Source of the DNA: Conchocele bisecta
Lineage: Eukaryota; Mollusca; Bivalvia; Lucinida; Thyasiridae
DNA length: 64,000 nucleotides
Direction: 5' to 3'
Assembly: GCA_029237695.1 (NCBI GenBank)
Contig: CM055265.1
Span: forward strand, 80,408,447 to 80,472,446
The position numbers and the translations under genes are program-made. Positions 21,419 through 32,917 of this stretch are shown here, piece by piece. Every line of letters starts with the position of its first letter. Within the stretch, counting starts at the first letter, position 1. The notes below the pieces were generated by a model, which saw only the letters and a list, made by a program, of their open reading frames with translations, was not told the DNA's origin and searched no databases.

Positions 21419-22223
21419 TATACCCCGGGGGAGGGGGGTATACTGGAGTCCGGTTGTCCGTCCGTCCATCCGTCCGTCACTAAACATAACATCAGAGAAA
21501 TATGTTATAACTTATATTTCCTTCATCTAAAATGCTTAATATTTCACACATGCATTCCTGTAAGGCTATACACCATGCTGTACCAAATCCACGACCGTCC
21601 AACCCCAGCTGATCCCAAGGTTAAGGTCAAATACTTAGTCTCTTTACAAAACTTAACATCAGAGAAATATGTTATAACTTCTATTTCCTTCATTGAAAAT
21701 TATCAATATTTCTCTCATGCATTCCTCTAAGGTTGTACTATCATGCTGTGACAAAATCCATGACCGTCCAGCCCCCGCTGATCCCAAGGTGAAGGTCACA
21801 TACTTAGTCTCTTTACAAAACTTAACATCAGAGAAATATGTTATAAATATGTTCTATTTCTTTCATTGAAAATTCTTAATATTTCATGCATACATTCCTC
21901 TAAGGCTCTACTTAGTACTATCATGCTGTGACAAATCCCCGCTGATCTCAAGGTCAAGGTCACGTACTTAGTCTCATTACAAAACTTAACATCAGAGAAT
22001 TCGGTTATAACTCCTATTTCCTTGCTCGGATCTGCTTCACATTTCACACACGCATTGCTCCAATGGACCGCTACCACCCTGTGACAAATTCATGTTTGTG
22101 CCGCCCCACTAAGCCCAGAGTCGAGGTCACAAGCCCACACACTTGTATTTTGTTTTCATATTTAGGGGTACCTGGGCCCACGCGGGAGGTATTCCGTAAG
22201 CCTCGCTTACTGACCAATCTAGT
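21419..22223 (+). mobile_element. F7 tandem-core element
   Basis: Head tataccccgggggaggggg and ggtatactggagtc, then (CCGT)n, then about four ~170-bp units (acttaacatcagagaaatat, gcattcctctaaggct, cccaaggttaaggtcaaata). Tail gcgggaggtattccgtaag...caatctagtt, an approximate inverse of the head. A longer, nested copy is at 58191-62349. Confidence 0.72.
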
Positions 22224-22534
22224 TGTGAACTATTGCCATTATCAATTTACAAACCTGTATATGGACAGCTGCAGATGAAATAGATGTCATATAGATGATC
22301 TTACATGAGTGATGATTTAATACACTGAACATTTTGTCATCATTTACGGAAACAATTGTCAAGTTTGTGCGATATCTCACGAAAAATATTTACAAACTTG
22401 ACAATTGTTTCCATACAACATCACATGGCTTTCTCACATGACCTTGTTGTTTGACAAACATTAAACCTGATTCAATCAATCGATCATTCAACCAATCAAT
22501 CATTATTTCGTGTATGGGTGCCTGTAAATTTCAG
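22224..22534. other. Intron 10; hairpin and AATC tract
   Basis: Inverted pair ggaaacaattgtcaagtttg (about 22348) and caaacttgacaattgtttcc (about 22393) forms a short hairpin element. An AATC-rich tract at 22470-22505 precedes the tentative exon 11. Confidence 0.55.
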
Positions 22535-22594
22535 CGGTATAGTCTCACCGGAATGACAGATGCCTCTATGTCCTATCGAGCTTTTGTCTCCAAG
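22535..22594 (+). CDS. Tentative dynein heavy chain exon 11 (alternative donors)
   Basis: Possible short exon after tgtaaatttcag. It would read RYSLTGMTDASMSYRAFVSK in phase 0 and leave at gtccgg, or continue 14 codons to gttagg at 22637, also phase 0. Both donors are weak and the pyrimidine tract is poor. For it: the frame matches exons 10 and 12 with either donor, and the composition is coding-like. Against it: exons 10 and 12 also join in phase 0 without it. It could be a skipped, alternative or decayed exon. Confidence 0.45.
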
Positions 22595-22867
22595 GTCCGG
22601 CCAGACACGCCCGATAGACAGTCAAAGTGCATCACGGTTAGGATTGCCGAATGAATTGTGTTCCCATATAACAGTTTGAATAATGTCTAACTATATGACT
22701 CATGATGACAAAAGTGGCATATTGAGTGTTTGATGTTTGACATGTGTGTATCCTGTCGGTGCAGATAGAATACTTTTAATACAAATATTTTGTTAGTCCA
22801 GCAAATTGGCATATTCTCATCCCCACTCACCTATAAAATAATTGCCAAATTAGTATTTATTTGTATT

Positions 22868-24141
22868 TACAGTCGAACCTGTGTTAACGACCACCTGTGA
22901 ATAGCGATCACCTGTCCACAACGGCCAGTTAAAACCCCCCCGTCCAATTTGTTCTCTAAAATACCTTGGAATAACGACCACCTCCGAACAACGACCAGCG
23001 ACCAGCGATTTTCGTTCCCAAGCGGAATTTTTGTCTGCAAACAGCGACCAATAGCGACCAATAGCGACCATTAGCGACAAAGTCATGTTTTGTCGGAAAA
23101 AAAAAAATAACATCGCAATCGCCGATTTTCCTTTCATCACAAAACTCGGCGACACGGGGAAAAGTTGCCGACAGATTGCGACAGAAATGAAAACATTTAC
23201 CTTGCCCGATATGGTCGGTGTCATTTTGGCGACATTAAACATTTTCAATGAAAAATATTGCATAACTCCATTAACGGTAATTCCCGATATGTATTCCGTC
23301 GTGTATTCCAATAGGCATAATGCAATTCCGCGCAATTCATAAAACATGCATTAGCGACCAGACCAGGCAGTGGATTCGCGTAGTCTGCCCATGGTTTACA
23401 ATGCTCGCGAATCTCTAATTAAAAAACATCAGTAATTACGTCAGCGGACATTGCCAATTCGTCATAGGCTGCTTAAATATTCGGGCTTGACCAGGATAGT
23501 ATACAGTACATTGGACAGAAAGCAAATAAGCCTGGTGTTCTCTCCTGATTTGGACACCTAGCTCGTGTGGGTTACTCGACTTGACGCATTCAATGAAATA
23601 TTTTTGTTACAAAAAAACTCGCGGTTTTCACAGGCCGCGCCACATAGGCTATCGTTTTAATACAGACTATATGACCGTTATTAATTTCAACTGGTGGTGT
23701 GAAATACTAATGGTCATGCTAAATTAAACCACTTGCATGTAATTACGACAAGCTATTAAATGGTGCACCAAAGCAAGCCGCGGGATATACTTATCGTGAA
23801 GATAATTACTCCCCCTTTGTATATAATTTCCAAAGCGAGGCTGGGTTCAGAACACTAACAACAAGATGACAAAACCAAATAAATTGACTATTTTAGCCAT
23901 TTTTAATTGATGAAAAGCAGATACACTCCAGGATCGTGCAATAGCGAATTGTCAGGTGGAAGAGTTTACAGCCAAGACGTTTTCTATGCATGCATATATA
24001 TTACAATAGAATGCTAAATACATGGCCGACTTTGTTGTGAAACCGGGAAAATGTTCGACCCTTGGAACAACGACCACCTGTCAACAACGACCACTTTGGC
24101 CACTTCCCTTTACCGGTCGTTGTTCACAGGTTCGACTGTAT
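22868..24141 (+). mobile_element. pogo/Tigger-like DNA element, non-autonomous
   Basis: TA-flanked inverted ends CAGTCGAACCTGTGTTAACG and the complement ending cacaggttcgactg, with more gacca repeats at both ends (ataacgaccacc...aacaacgaccacc). This is the terminus style of pogo/Tigger elements. At 1.27 kb the interior has open frames on both strands but no DDE or CENP-B-type helix-turn-helix that I can see, so a decayed or non-autonomous element. Confidence 0.75.
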
Positions 24142-24204
24142 GTTAAAAAAATAGAAATTAGTGATTGTTTTTTTTTTACACTTGTGATATATAAATTTCA
24201 GTAG

Positions 24205-24560
24205 CGATATACTCGGCACATTGGCGTATGTGCATCTGGGTTAAAAATAATTTTGGTGAATTTTTTTTTCTTTTTTGTTAAATTTTTATACTATCAAACC
24301 CTCGGCGGGCATGGCATCTTGTATTCCAAAGTTAACAGAGAATTTACTTCTTGATTTGTTGTTGCCTTAGAGGCATCAAACATGCTTCCTGAAGTAATGG
24401 CACACATGCAGCCAGATACACACTCGTATACTTTGCTGATGTTATATAGCGAACAATGTAGGCCCTGATCAGACTGCTCATATGTGTAAGCTGATCCGGG
24501 GCTACACTGGTCGCACACCCAATAAAAGCCTTTCTTTGTCATGACGAGTCGCCTATAATA
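24205..24560 (+). repeat. Decayed F2 remnant plus MITE A remnant
   Basis: gatatactcggcacattggc, gttaaatttttatactatca and cggcgggcatggcatcttgt keep the order head-spacer-tail of F2 in 110 bp (24205-24322). From 24413 a reversed family A fragment (tacactggtcgcacacccaa) follows. Confidence 0.5.
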
Positions 24561-24680
24561 TTTCAGAATAACGTCTAACCGTTGTTGTTGTATTTCTAAC
24601 ATTGTGTATGCTTCCTAACAATATTTTGTTTGTGATTTTTAAATGACATTACAATTGTATGCCTTAACCCATCATGTTAA

Positions 24681-25028
24681 CAGAGCTCCAGATAAGGTGC
24701 GTATTGGCATATTTTACCCACTTATTTTAGCAGAATACGCACTGATTATCAAAAGTACAAAATTCTCACAGAAATGTGAAAATACGCATTGAGTAGCGAA
24801 AATACTGTAATAAAGTTGAAATTTACTTAGTTGAGCTGCAAAAAGCAAACATTGCATTGTTTGCTTTTAGCAGCTCAAATAAGTGAATTTTTTAATGTGT
24901 TTTTTTTATCCTTTGTTCCCTGTTTAATAAGGAAGAAAATCAATAATACATTTGTAAAAGTAAAATACGCATTGAATTTGAAATCTGGAGGTATAATACT
25001 CTTTAGATACAAAACTTGTCTGGAGCTA
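24681..25028 (+). mobile_element. 'CAGAGCTCCAGATAAGG' element, family E
   Basis: Ends CAGAGCTCCAGATAAGGTGC and (on the right) acttgtctggagct. Inside, a hairpin gagctgcaaaaagcaaac / gtttgcttttagcagctc. Other copies: 28334-28757 and 63081-63444. The CAG ends resemble hAT. Confidence 0.7.
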
Positions 25029-25434
25029 TGCATCATGTTAACTTGATACACATGTTTTGCGTTAACAATAAATTGACATGATCAGCCAGAAATGACAAAA
25101 TTGGCATTGACTACATGTGGAGATCATTGCAGGTAATGAAGGAATTATTTTCACCGACATTTGCATTGAGAGCAAAAATTGATTTGAGTCTATTTTGGCA
25201 AACTTTAGTGAAAGAATTATTATTAATATTTTCTTGAGATTTTATTACGTAATATGTGAGAATACCTCAATTTCTAGTAGTAATTATTATGATAATACCA
25301 ATGTTCGACTATGGTACAACACTTAGTTCCTCTATAAAATGAGGGCTGTTAAATACATTTCAGAATCCACACAGTCTACCTCAGTTATTTAGGGGTAAAA
25401 GGGTTAATATTTCACAATCAGACATACAGTCGAG
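25029..25434. other. Intron 10, unassigned
   Basis: AT-rich, no gene or bounded element seen. Confidence 0.55.
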
Positions 25435-26285
25435 CACCAGTATCTCGAAGTCGAAGGGAGATCGTATTTTAGTCGAGATAGGACTAGGTTCGAGATACTG
25501 AGGAAGTGACATGGTCAAATATTTTCGCAAAAATATATAAAATCATGTTACCCATCACATCACGAGTAAACAATAAAACATGTGTTGCTTTTATTATTTT
25601 ATATACCAATTAATTGACAAACAACAATATGAACATTACATACATTATATACATAGACAATGTGTCACTCACTAACAAAGAAATAAAGTTGTGTTTAGAT
25701 AATGAGCAACATATAATACAAGAAACAGAAAAGTACATGTTTTAAACGAAACGAAATTGACACCGTCACTCGCAGACAGGTCTCGTGAAGAAGTCCTTGA
25801 TCGTCCCTTGCTTCGTACACCGGCGTCTATACAGCTGTGTGAAGAATGCCGTGGACTTTGACAGGGCATTAAGAATGTCATGTGGCACGTCGTGATATGC
25901 TTAATGAATCGTGTCAAACACTCAAACAAATCGAGGTGGACCAATTAAGCAAACAACCCGAGGCAGGTGTGAATTTATTTCATTTCGTTTGATAATAGGT
26001 TGTGAAAATTAGTGTTAACCAAATTGATCTTGGCAGCCAGGTGCTTAGGTGATTTACCTGAGCGTTTATGTGATCGAGATAGCGAAGTGCTTTTTAACGT
26101 ATTTTTAAACGAAGGGTACAGAATGAACAGTCGAGATAGAGAACATGTTCGAGATAGGGCATGTTCGAGATAGCCGAGGAAATTTACATTAAACAAATAA
26201 GGATATAATTCGGGACTTTAGCGAATCATCGAGATAGGGGATACCATCGAGATACTGAAGTTCGAGGTACTGGTGATCGACTGTA
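25435..26285 (+). mobile_element. pogo/Tigger-like DNA element, second family
   Basis: TA-flanked inverted ends CAGTCGAGCACCAGTATCTC and tactggtgatcgactg, with repeated cgagata blocks near both ends. The interior frame on the - strand (25672-25944) has no transposase motif. 850 bp, non-autonomous or decayed. Confidence 0.75.
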
Positions 26286-26710
26286 TTTGAAATTGATCAT
26301 CGATATTAGCATTTTGATCAGTCGATATAAGTCAAATTTCGGCTGTAATCAATCTTTATTGTAATATTAGTGGAAATTATCAGCATCTCAACTGTGAGTA
26401 TGTGGAGAAATTGGGCTAGAATTTGTTTGAAATGCTTGTTAACCTCAATGAATTTGTTTAGCTTGTACTTACTCTACGATGTTTTGAAATGCTTTTAACT
26501 TCAATTTTCAGCAAACACAATGGTCAACCGAGACTGTGACAATTTTGGTAACTGTTCTTATCATGGTGAACTGGCTTGTTGTTGAAGAGATGGTCGCACA
26601 TTTTCTGAAATCACTTTATGGATTTACATTTATTGAGCATTTATTTCTACCGTTTCCAAGCGAAGCCTGATAAACTAGGAATGCCAGGCTAGGGTCTTTT
26701 GATATCAAGT
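26286..26710. other. Intron 10, unassigned
   Basis: No gene seen; a family B scrap (ggatttacatttattgagca) lies at about 26620. Confidence 0.5.
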
Positions 26711-26958
26711 TTAACCCTTAGACCGCTATCTTATTTCTTTTTGTCGTCTGCTGTTTATTTTCTATTTTCCATTTTTATCATCAAAAACATGCTTTGACAG
26801 CACTTTAGAATTTACAACATGCTTTGACAGCACTTCAGAATCATTTCCATTGGAAATGATTCTGAAGTGCTGTCAAAACATGTTTTTATTGAGAAATAAG
26901 GCAAAATATAAAAGCAACAGCAGGTGACAATTGTTGTGTGTAGCGGTTTAAGGGTTAA
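26711..26958 (+). mobile_element. piggyBac-like MITE family C
   Basis: TTAA at both ends. Inverted ends CCCTTAGACCGCTATCTTAT / gtagcggtttaaggg, central palindrome atcatttccattggaaatga, and arms acatgctttgacagcact / its complement. The terminal CCC(T/N) with TTAA duplication fits piggyBac. Other copies: 40914, 48988, 56676; partial 32505; split 58130/62349. Confidence 0.85.
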
Positions 26959-27360
26959 TTGCCAGTTTTGGTGATGGTTTATATTTATCAGGTTTTTTTA
27001 ATTTTAGTGTTAATTTAGCATGTTGCTAACAACATATGCCATCCTGGTGTTTACTTATGTCTGCTCTCGAATTATCTCACTTAGCACTTCACCCTGTTCC
27101 ACTGATAATGATTTTGTGAAAATGCAATATTTTTCGGTAAATCATGTTCAAAGTTGACAAACAATTCAGAGCTCGGGTAGAATTGAATGCTGCATGGAGC
27201 TCAGGATTTTTCATCAATTTGCGACATGATTTTATGGAACACATGACTTATTTTCAGAGATTGAATATAGTGGGAGAAATTTTGAGAATAATTGCGCTAT
27301 TTTATGTACAAGCATGAAACTTCGCATGATTGTAGACCACGGCTGTCCTGTTAACTTAGG
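26959..27360. other. Intron 10, unassigned
   Basis: No gene or bounded repeat seen. Confidence 0.5.
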
Positions 27361-27361
27361 C

Positions 27362-27945
27362 TATAGAGCCATCTCGAAAATGACTGGGAGGTGTGGCAGC
27401 CATTTTTCAAAATGGCCGCGAAAATCATTTGTACGATTTAGAAAACAAATGTGTTCATACAATTTATATAAATACATTTCGGGATAGCCAAGTATCATTG
27501 TCTCTACAACTGATTGTACATAATTATACATAGTTATACGTTTTCAAAATGGCGGCCAAATTTAAGTTTCTTGTTAAAATGATATAAAGAATGAGACTTC
27601 AATATGGTTTACAAGCCAGCCTTATGTGTTTAATTGTTAACCTATACATGTTGAGTACCGAACGGTTTTATAATGGAAATGTAATATATAGGTACAAAGA
27701 ATTCAGAAACTACTATTATGGCAGTCATCTTGGCAGCCATTTTGGCAGCCAAATGTATAACATTGTATTGACAGTAAATTGAAGGGTATTACAATCATTT
27801 GTGGAAACAATGACACTTTGATATCCTTAAATGTATATAATTGGATGAAAACAATTGTTTTCTAAATTGTGTGATTGGTTTTAGCGGCCATTTTGAAAAA
27901 TGACTGCCACACCCCCATGCGCGTTTTTCGAGATGGCTCCATTTT
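27362..27945 (+). mobile_element. Foldback element with ~140-bp inverted arms
   Basis: Left arm gagccatctcgaaaatgact, ggtgtggcagccatttttca, aaatggccgc and the right arm (gcggccattttgaaaaatga, ctgccacaccc, ttcgagatggctc) are inverse complements, continuing into gtatcattgtctc / gaaacaatgacactttgat. Non-coding. Confidence 0.7.
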
Positions 27946-28333
27946 GCTAACATTTTGATTTTAGGGCCAAGATATTTGTTTATTTATAGAATATGACATA
28001 ACACTTCTTTCACTTTCGCTTTGGTATTATTTGTGCAATTATCCAATAACAACTAAAAATAATTAGAAGCAATTTAACATCACAAATATGCTTTCAGAAA
28101 TTAGGAATTTTTATTTACTTGCCAACACTGTTAACACAATAATTATTTTGTGTATTGTTCAGTGATTACAATGATATCCATGTTCCTCTGCAACTTTTTT
28201 AAGCACTTTATACCTTATATCGTTCTAATCTCATACATACGCCCTGGGACCATCAATACTCGGTGGGCTCGATTTGCATCCGCAGTTACCTGTTTTATTT
28301 TCCTAATTTCATGACAAAATCAATGTATAACAG
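27946..28333. other. Intron 10, unassigned
   Basis: AT-rich, nothing recognised. Confidence 0.5.
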
Positions 28334-28757
28334 CAGAGCTCGAGATAAGGTGCGTAATTTCGTATTTCACGTATTTATCTTAGCTGAATACGCATTGATT
28401 ATCAACAGCTGGAGTACAAAATACTCACACAAATGTGAAAATACGCAAATTGAGTAATGGAAATACTGTAATAAAGTTGAAAATGTACTTAGTTGAGCTG
28501 CAAAAAGCAAACACTGTTTGCTTTTTGCAGCTCGACTAAGTAAATTTTCAAACTCTATTACAGTATAAATGCATGTAAGTGAAATAAGTAATAATACACT
28601 CAAATAAGTGAATGTTTAAATTTGTTTTGATAATTTGTTCCCTATTTAATAATGAATAAATTCAATACATGTAATCCATTTGTAAAAATATAATACGCAT
28701 TCAACTTGAAATCAGGGGGTACAATACTCTTTAAACACAAAGCTTATCTGGAGGTCT
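28334..28757 (+). mobile_element. Family E element
   Basis: Ends gcagagctcgagataaggtg / agcttatctggagg; inner hairpin gagctgcaaaaagcaaacac / gtttgctttttgcagctc is near-perfect. Longer than the 24681 copy because of an internal duplication of the ctcaaataagtga region. Confidence 0.7.
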
Positions 28758-28990
28758 GTAACAGTACATGCAATTCTGATATTTTTGTTAACAAATACAT
28801 GTAAGTTTAAAATGAAAATATTTCATAAATATTCATACACCTGTGTATTCCAAATAGCATGAGATAAATCAACTATTTTTAAAAAATTCAATCAATCTTG
28901 CCTTGTTGTTTATGGAAATTATTTGTTTTTGTTAATTATTTTTCGGAAAATATTAGAGATAATGCTCACTGGCTCACTCTCTTGTTTCAG

Positions 28991-29102
28991 CCCGACCCAC
29001 ACAACAAGACAAAGAAGATGTCAGTGATGGTCGACCAATCGGAAATCGAGAAGGAGCGCATCAAAGCTGCCCACGAGGAATCTCTCGTTATGGACCTCAT
29101 TG
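28991..29102 (+). CDS. Dynein heavy chain tail exon 12
   Basis: Strong acceptor (ctcttgtttcag), phase 0 in, donor gttagt, phase 1 out. It encodes PDPHNKTKKMSV and a charged helix QSEIEKERIKAAHEE ending in VMDLI. Helical, charged, and joined by phase to exon 13. This poorly conserved tail region follows an 8.7-kb stretch of intron (20300-28990) filled with mobile elements, in which only the tentative exon 11 was seen. Confidence 0.85.
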
Positions 29103-29862
29103 GTTAGTTATTTATAATTTCTTACATTTTCGCCAGTAGTTTACAGAAGTCTAATGGTGAATTACACAAATCGGCAGCAATATTCTCACCACTCTCGTGT
29201 TCACCATGTATGGGGAAATGACGTCAGTAACATCACAATGACGTGTTTCCTTCTACTGATCTGAATATGTGGCAGCTGGGAGCATGTAATGGGTAATTTA
29301 ACGATCAGGGTTCAGCCTTACTAGAGACCTGGTTTGGCCTCATGTACATCGTTGGCATTCTTGTATGTGACATGTTGAATCTGGATATACCCCTTATGTG
29401 AGTATTACGATTATTCGTAATCCTGTCACTTTTAGGGGATGGGGCCAAGTGACTTTGACATGGTATGGACCTGTCACCAACCAGGTCAAGTTATTCTAAT
29501 TTCAGGGCTGAATATAATTTTTTTTCGATGTAAATATTCTGTTCAGATTTTGGGATTTCCCCCCATTGTCTCAGCCGGAAATGACCTTAGCTTGATAGGT
29601 CATTAAATACTATTAAATCAAATCAAACCTTCTACCAATCAAATCTTGTTCTCGGACACACCCACATAATTGGTCTGCCTCCAGAAATTCATTTGCGTAA
29701 CTCTTGGCCATATTTTACGCTTGATAAGCTTTGTTTTTATGAAGAATTATGTGTGAAATGTAAGAAAATTCTTATCCAACCAGGATAGCTGATTATCTTG
29801 AAATAATGACTGACATAGGGACTTATTGATTACACCCATGAGGATGGGATGGTACGTGTATC
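29103..29862 (+). mobile_element. Intron 12 with a retroposon copy
   Basis: Retroposon-like copy at about 29281-29632 (ggtttggcctcatgtacatc, gagtattacgattattcgta, ggggccaagtgac, tgggatttccccccat, and an AAATC-rich 3' end). The rest is unassigned. Confidence 0.55.
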
Positions 29863-30105
29863 TTAACTCTTTGCATACTAGCGGTGAAAATATCATCCAA
29901 CATATTACGAGTATGTTACTGATTTCACTCTCTAAATATGTCTTGGAATTTCATTAGAATTGCGTCCTCCGGACACAATTATAATGAAATCCCAAGACAT
30001 ATTCATGATATTTATAGGGAGAAATAAAAGAAAATATAAGGAATTGTTGTCCGCTAGTTTTGAACTATTTATAGCCCACAAGTTTCCCAGCATGCAAACA
30101 GTTAA
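29863..30105 (+). mobile_element. TTAA-flanked MITE, 'CTCTTTGCA' family
   Basis: Copy of 1188-1431: TTAACTCTTTGCATACTAGC at the left and catgcaaacagttaa at the right, with gcgtcctccggac at the centre. The ends are more clearly inverted here. Confidence 0.72.
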
Positions 30106-30263
30106 CAATGATCCAGCCTGAACTCTTTCAACACTACAGTACAGCCCTCTACAGCGATGTTAAAATAATGTTTGCAAACAGTGTGGATCTCAATGAGTCA
30201 GCTCGATCATGACAAGGCGTTTCATCAGGATCTGCACGTTTTGCATGTAATTTTCATATTTTT

Positions 30264-30690
30264 AGCTCATTTGAGCCTTCGTGAGCTTCGATCGTTACCG
30301 CTTTCCGTCCGTCCGCCTGTCCGTCAACACTTTTTCGACCTCTTATTCTGAACCGCTTGGCCAATGTTAACGGGGATGGTCTATGTGTTACTCCTTCTCA
30401 TATTTGTTAAAATGGACGTTGTTGCATATTCACCATAGAAAAGTAGGTCAAATTCTTAAAAAATCTTCTCACGAACCGCCAGACCGATTTCGACAAATCT
30501 TCTCGTGAACTTCTTGGCTGATGCTGGTCAAACTTCACAGTTATTGTACGTGGGTGAAGACTTTTTATATTTGTTCAAATGGAGGTTGGCGCATAATTCA
30601 AGATGGCCGCCATAGAAGATTAGGTAAAATTCTTAAAAAATCTTATTCTCACAAACCGCCTGATCGATTTTGATGCATCTTGGCAGGAAT
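30264..30690 (+). mobile_element. F9 element, right end missing
   Basis: After ttttcatattttt comes AGCTCATTTGAGCcttcgtgag, then (CCGT)n, then two ~190-bp units (cgaaccgccagaccgatttc, attcaagatggccgccat, aagtaggtcaaattctta). No inverse of the head is found before family A sequence at about 30735, so the 3' end is lost. Confidence 0.6.
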
Positions 30691-30788
30691 GATCGATAGT
30701 CAATGCTCTTCAGAAAGACCAAAAATTGACAGGCCACAGCCACAGCCAGTCACAGCCACATATAACCACCATCCATTACACATTACAG

Positions 30789-31086
30789 CGCACTACCGTG
30801 ACCAGGTATATGAGGCGGTTCTCAGTTCGACGTCGCGGTCCCTCGCTGCGCTGGCCGAGTCCACTGGCTGTGACAACGAGTTCGTGCGAGCGGTCAGCGC
30901 CCTGTCCTACCTGTCCAGTGACCTCAGCTCTCCCTCTCCCCGCAGTCTGGGCAGCCGGCCCGGCTCACCAGTGGAGGGCAGACAGAGACAACACTCGTCA
31001 CTGGGATCCCGCCCCCACTCCAGTCTCTCCCTGCTCTCCAACCAGACGTGGGAGACGGAAAAAACCCACCAGATCACATTCCTCCA
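30789..31086 (+). CDS. Dynein heavy chain tail exon 13 with Ser/Arg-rich loop
   Basis: The acceptor cattacag gives two bases that complete Ala with the G of exon 12, then HYRDQVYEAVLSSTSRSLAA (a tail helix). The middle is low complexity, Ser/Pro/Arg/Gly-rich (SPSPRSLGSRPGSPVEG, then HSSLGSRPHSSLSLL). It ends in KTHQITFLQ at gtaagt, phase 2. The Ser-rich loop looks disordered and offers many SP/RxxS sites, so phosphorylation is possible but only inferred. Most family members have a shorter connector here. A MITE end (cagtcacagccacat) lies about 28 bp upstream. Confidence 0.88.
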
Positions 31087-31148
31087 GTAAGTCCTGTATA
31101 TGTTGGCGTTGAGATTTATACTTCAATAGAGGATCTTAAGATGTTTTT

Positions 31149-32404
31149 AGCCAGGTTTTTTTAGCCGGGCGGGCAGGCGCCTGCCGGCTGGCGGGCGGGT
31201 GGGCCGGCAGGGCCGGTGGGCCAGCCGGCGGGCGGGCCGGCCGGCTTGCCTGCGGGCCGGCAGGTGGGTGGGCGGGCGGGCGGTTGGTGGGTGGCGGGCG
31301 GCGTACACAATCAATGTTAAGTCTTAGTGTTTGAGTCCATTTCTTTGTTACTGTACCTCATAGGACCAACAAACTTTGACAGCTTCATAACCAAGGGGTG
31401 CCCACCACATATCACTATCCAACATGTTACCTTTTTTTGAACTTGACCAATTTTTTCCATGCAGTCGACTTAGCCATTTTCAATGTTAACTTTTCGCGTT
31501 TACAATGTTAAGTTTTCGTGTTTAAGTCCATTTCTTTGGTACTGTACCACATAGGACCAACAAACTTTCACAGCTTCATAACCAAGGGGTGCCCATCACA
31601 TATCACTATCCAACATGTTACCTTTTTTTTAGCTTGACCCATTTTTTCAGCGCAGTCGACTTAGCCATTTTCAATGTTAACTTTTCGCGTTTACAATGTT
31701 AAGTTTTCGTGTTTAAGTCCATTTCTTTGGTACTGTACCACCTAGGACCACCAAACTTACTTTCACAGCTTCATAACCAAGGGGTGCCCACCACATACAA
31801 CTATCCAACATGTGACCATTTTTTTTTTGCCTTCACCTATTATTTCTACGTAATTGACTTAGCCATTTTCAACGTTATCTTTTTAACGTACGTCTGGTTA
31901 AAGTTTTTTGGTTAAAGTTTTTCGTTATACTATATATCTGCAACTGCTTCGCCCATTACCTTGAAACTTCATATGGGTGTTTATCATCATCCATATTTTC
32001 ATTCTACCCCCCAACTGTGCGGCCCCTGTGCCCAATGTCAAGGTCAAATTACTTCAAATTTTTTTCTTAAAGTTTTTTTGTGTACTCTATCTCTGCAACT
32101 GCTTCATCCATTACATTGATACTTCACATGGATGTTTATCATCATTGTCGCGCCCGCTTGCGGAAAGCGCGATATAGTCGGCATTTTGGCATACGTCCGT
32201 CCGTATGTCCGTGTGTCCGGTTAAAGTTTTTTGGTTAAAGTTTTTCCATCTACTGTATCTCTTTTTTTAGTGTCCATGCCTCGCCCCTAGGCGCGACATG
32301 CAGGCCATGGCCATCTAGTCTACAAAAAGTGGGTATAATTATGTTATGCAATTGTCTATGCTTGGAAAAAACCTGGCCTTCGTGGCTTTGCCTCGTTTCT
32401 TGTT
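31149..32404 (+). mobile_element. F3 element with nested F2
   Basis: Head AGCCAGGttttttt, a 150-bp G/C tract of GGGC/GGCC repeats, then about three ~165-bp units (ttctttggtactgtaccac, cagcttcataaccaagggg, gacttagccattttcaatgt). Tail ggaaaaaACCTGGCcttcgtggctttgcctcgtttcttgtt, whose AAAAAACCTGGC is the inverse of the head. A short F2 (32147-32319) sits inside. Confidence 0.75.
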
Positions 32405-32409
32405 ATTAA

Positions 32410-32654
32410 ATGTAGTTGTGACTGGAGAAATGGGGCTTGTGGGTTTTGGGACCAGTGTTGATCGAGATCAGCCTGTGCATCCGCACAGTCTAATCAGGAT
32501 CAAAAATATGCTTTGACAGCACTTTAGAATAATTTACAACATGCTTTGACATCACTTCAGAAATGCTGTCAAACGATGTTTATATTGAGAAATAATGCAA
32601 GATATAAAAGCAACAGCAGACGACAATTGTTGTGAGTAGCGGTCTAAGGGTTAA
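32410..32654 (+). mobile_element. MITE A fragment joined to MITE C right half
   Basis: Family A left arm (tgtagttgtgactggagaaa) to about 32500, then the family C block (atgctttgacagcactttag to gtagcggtctaagggttaa) with its central palindrome deleted. Confidence 0.6.
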
Positions 32655-32804
32655 TAAATGTCATATTAAATCAACACAGATGTGGCAGTAAATTGTGTAT
32701 AGTCAGTAGGGGTTGTTGGGTAGGCTATTTCAAATTTTGTTTGATACAGATTTCAGAATAAAACTATTTTATGGACGGGCTGTATTCAATTTTCTATGGT
32801 ACAG

Positions 32805-32917
32805 GTTTGAGGTGGAGGTGAAATTCAGCATCCCGAATATCATCGTGGAGCCGACGGTGAACACAGCACAGACTGCCATCTCCGACGTCGCCAAGGCCGT
32901 AATCGAGGCCAACAGAA
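32805..32917 (+). CDS. Dynein heavy chain tail exon 14, conserved strand motif
   Basis: One base completes Gln from exon 13, then FEVEVKFSIPNIIVEPTVNT and a helix DVAKAVIEANR, leaving in phase 1 at gtaggt. The 'F-x-[AV]-x-[IV]-x-[FL]-x-I-P-[ND]-I-x-[MV]-x-P' pattern is a well-conserved element of DNAH5/DNAH8-class tails and anchors the low-complexity region before it. Acceptor ctatggtacag. Confidence 0.95.

Noticed and set aside
22850..23347. 165-codon - strand frame as a pogo transposase
   Set aside because: No DDE/D triad, no CENP-B-type helix-turn-helix, F-run from an A tract, and the frame begins in the terminal repeat. Chance frame within the element.
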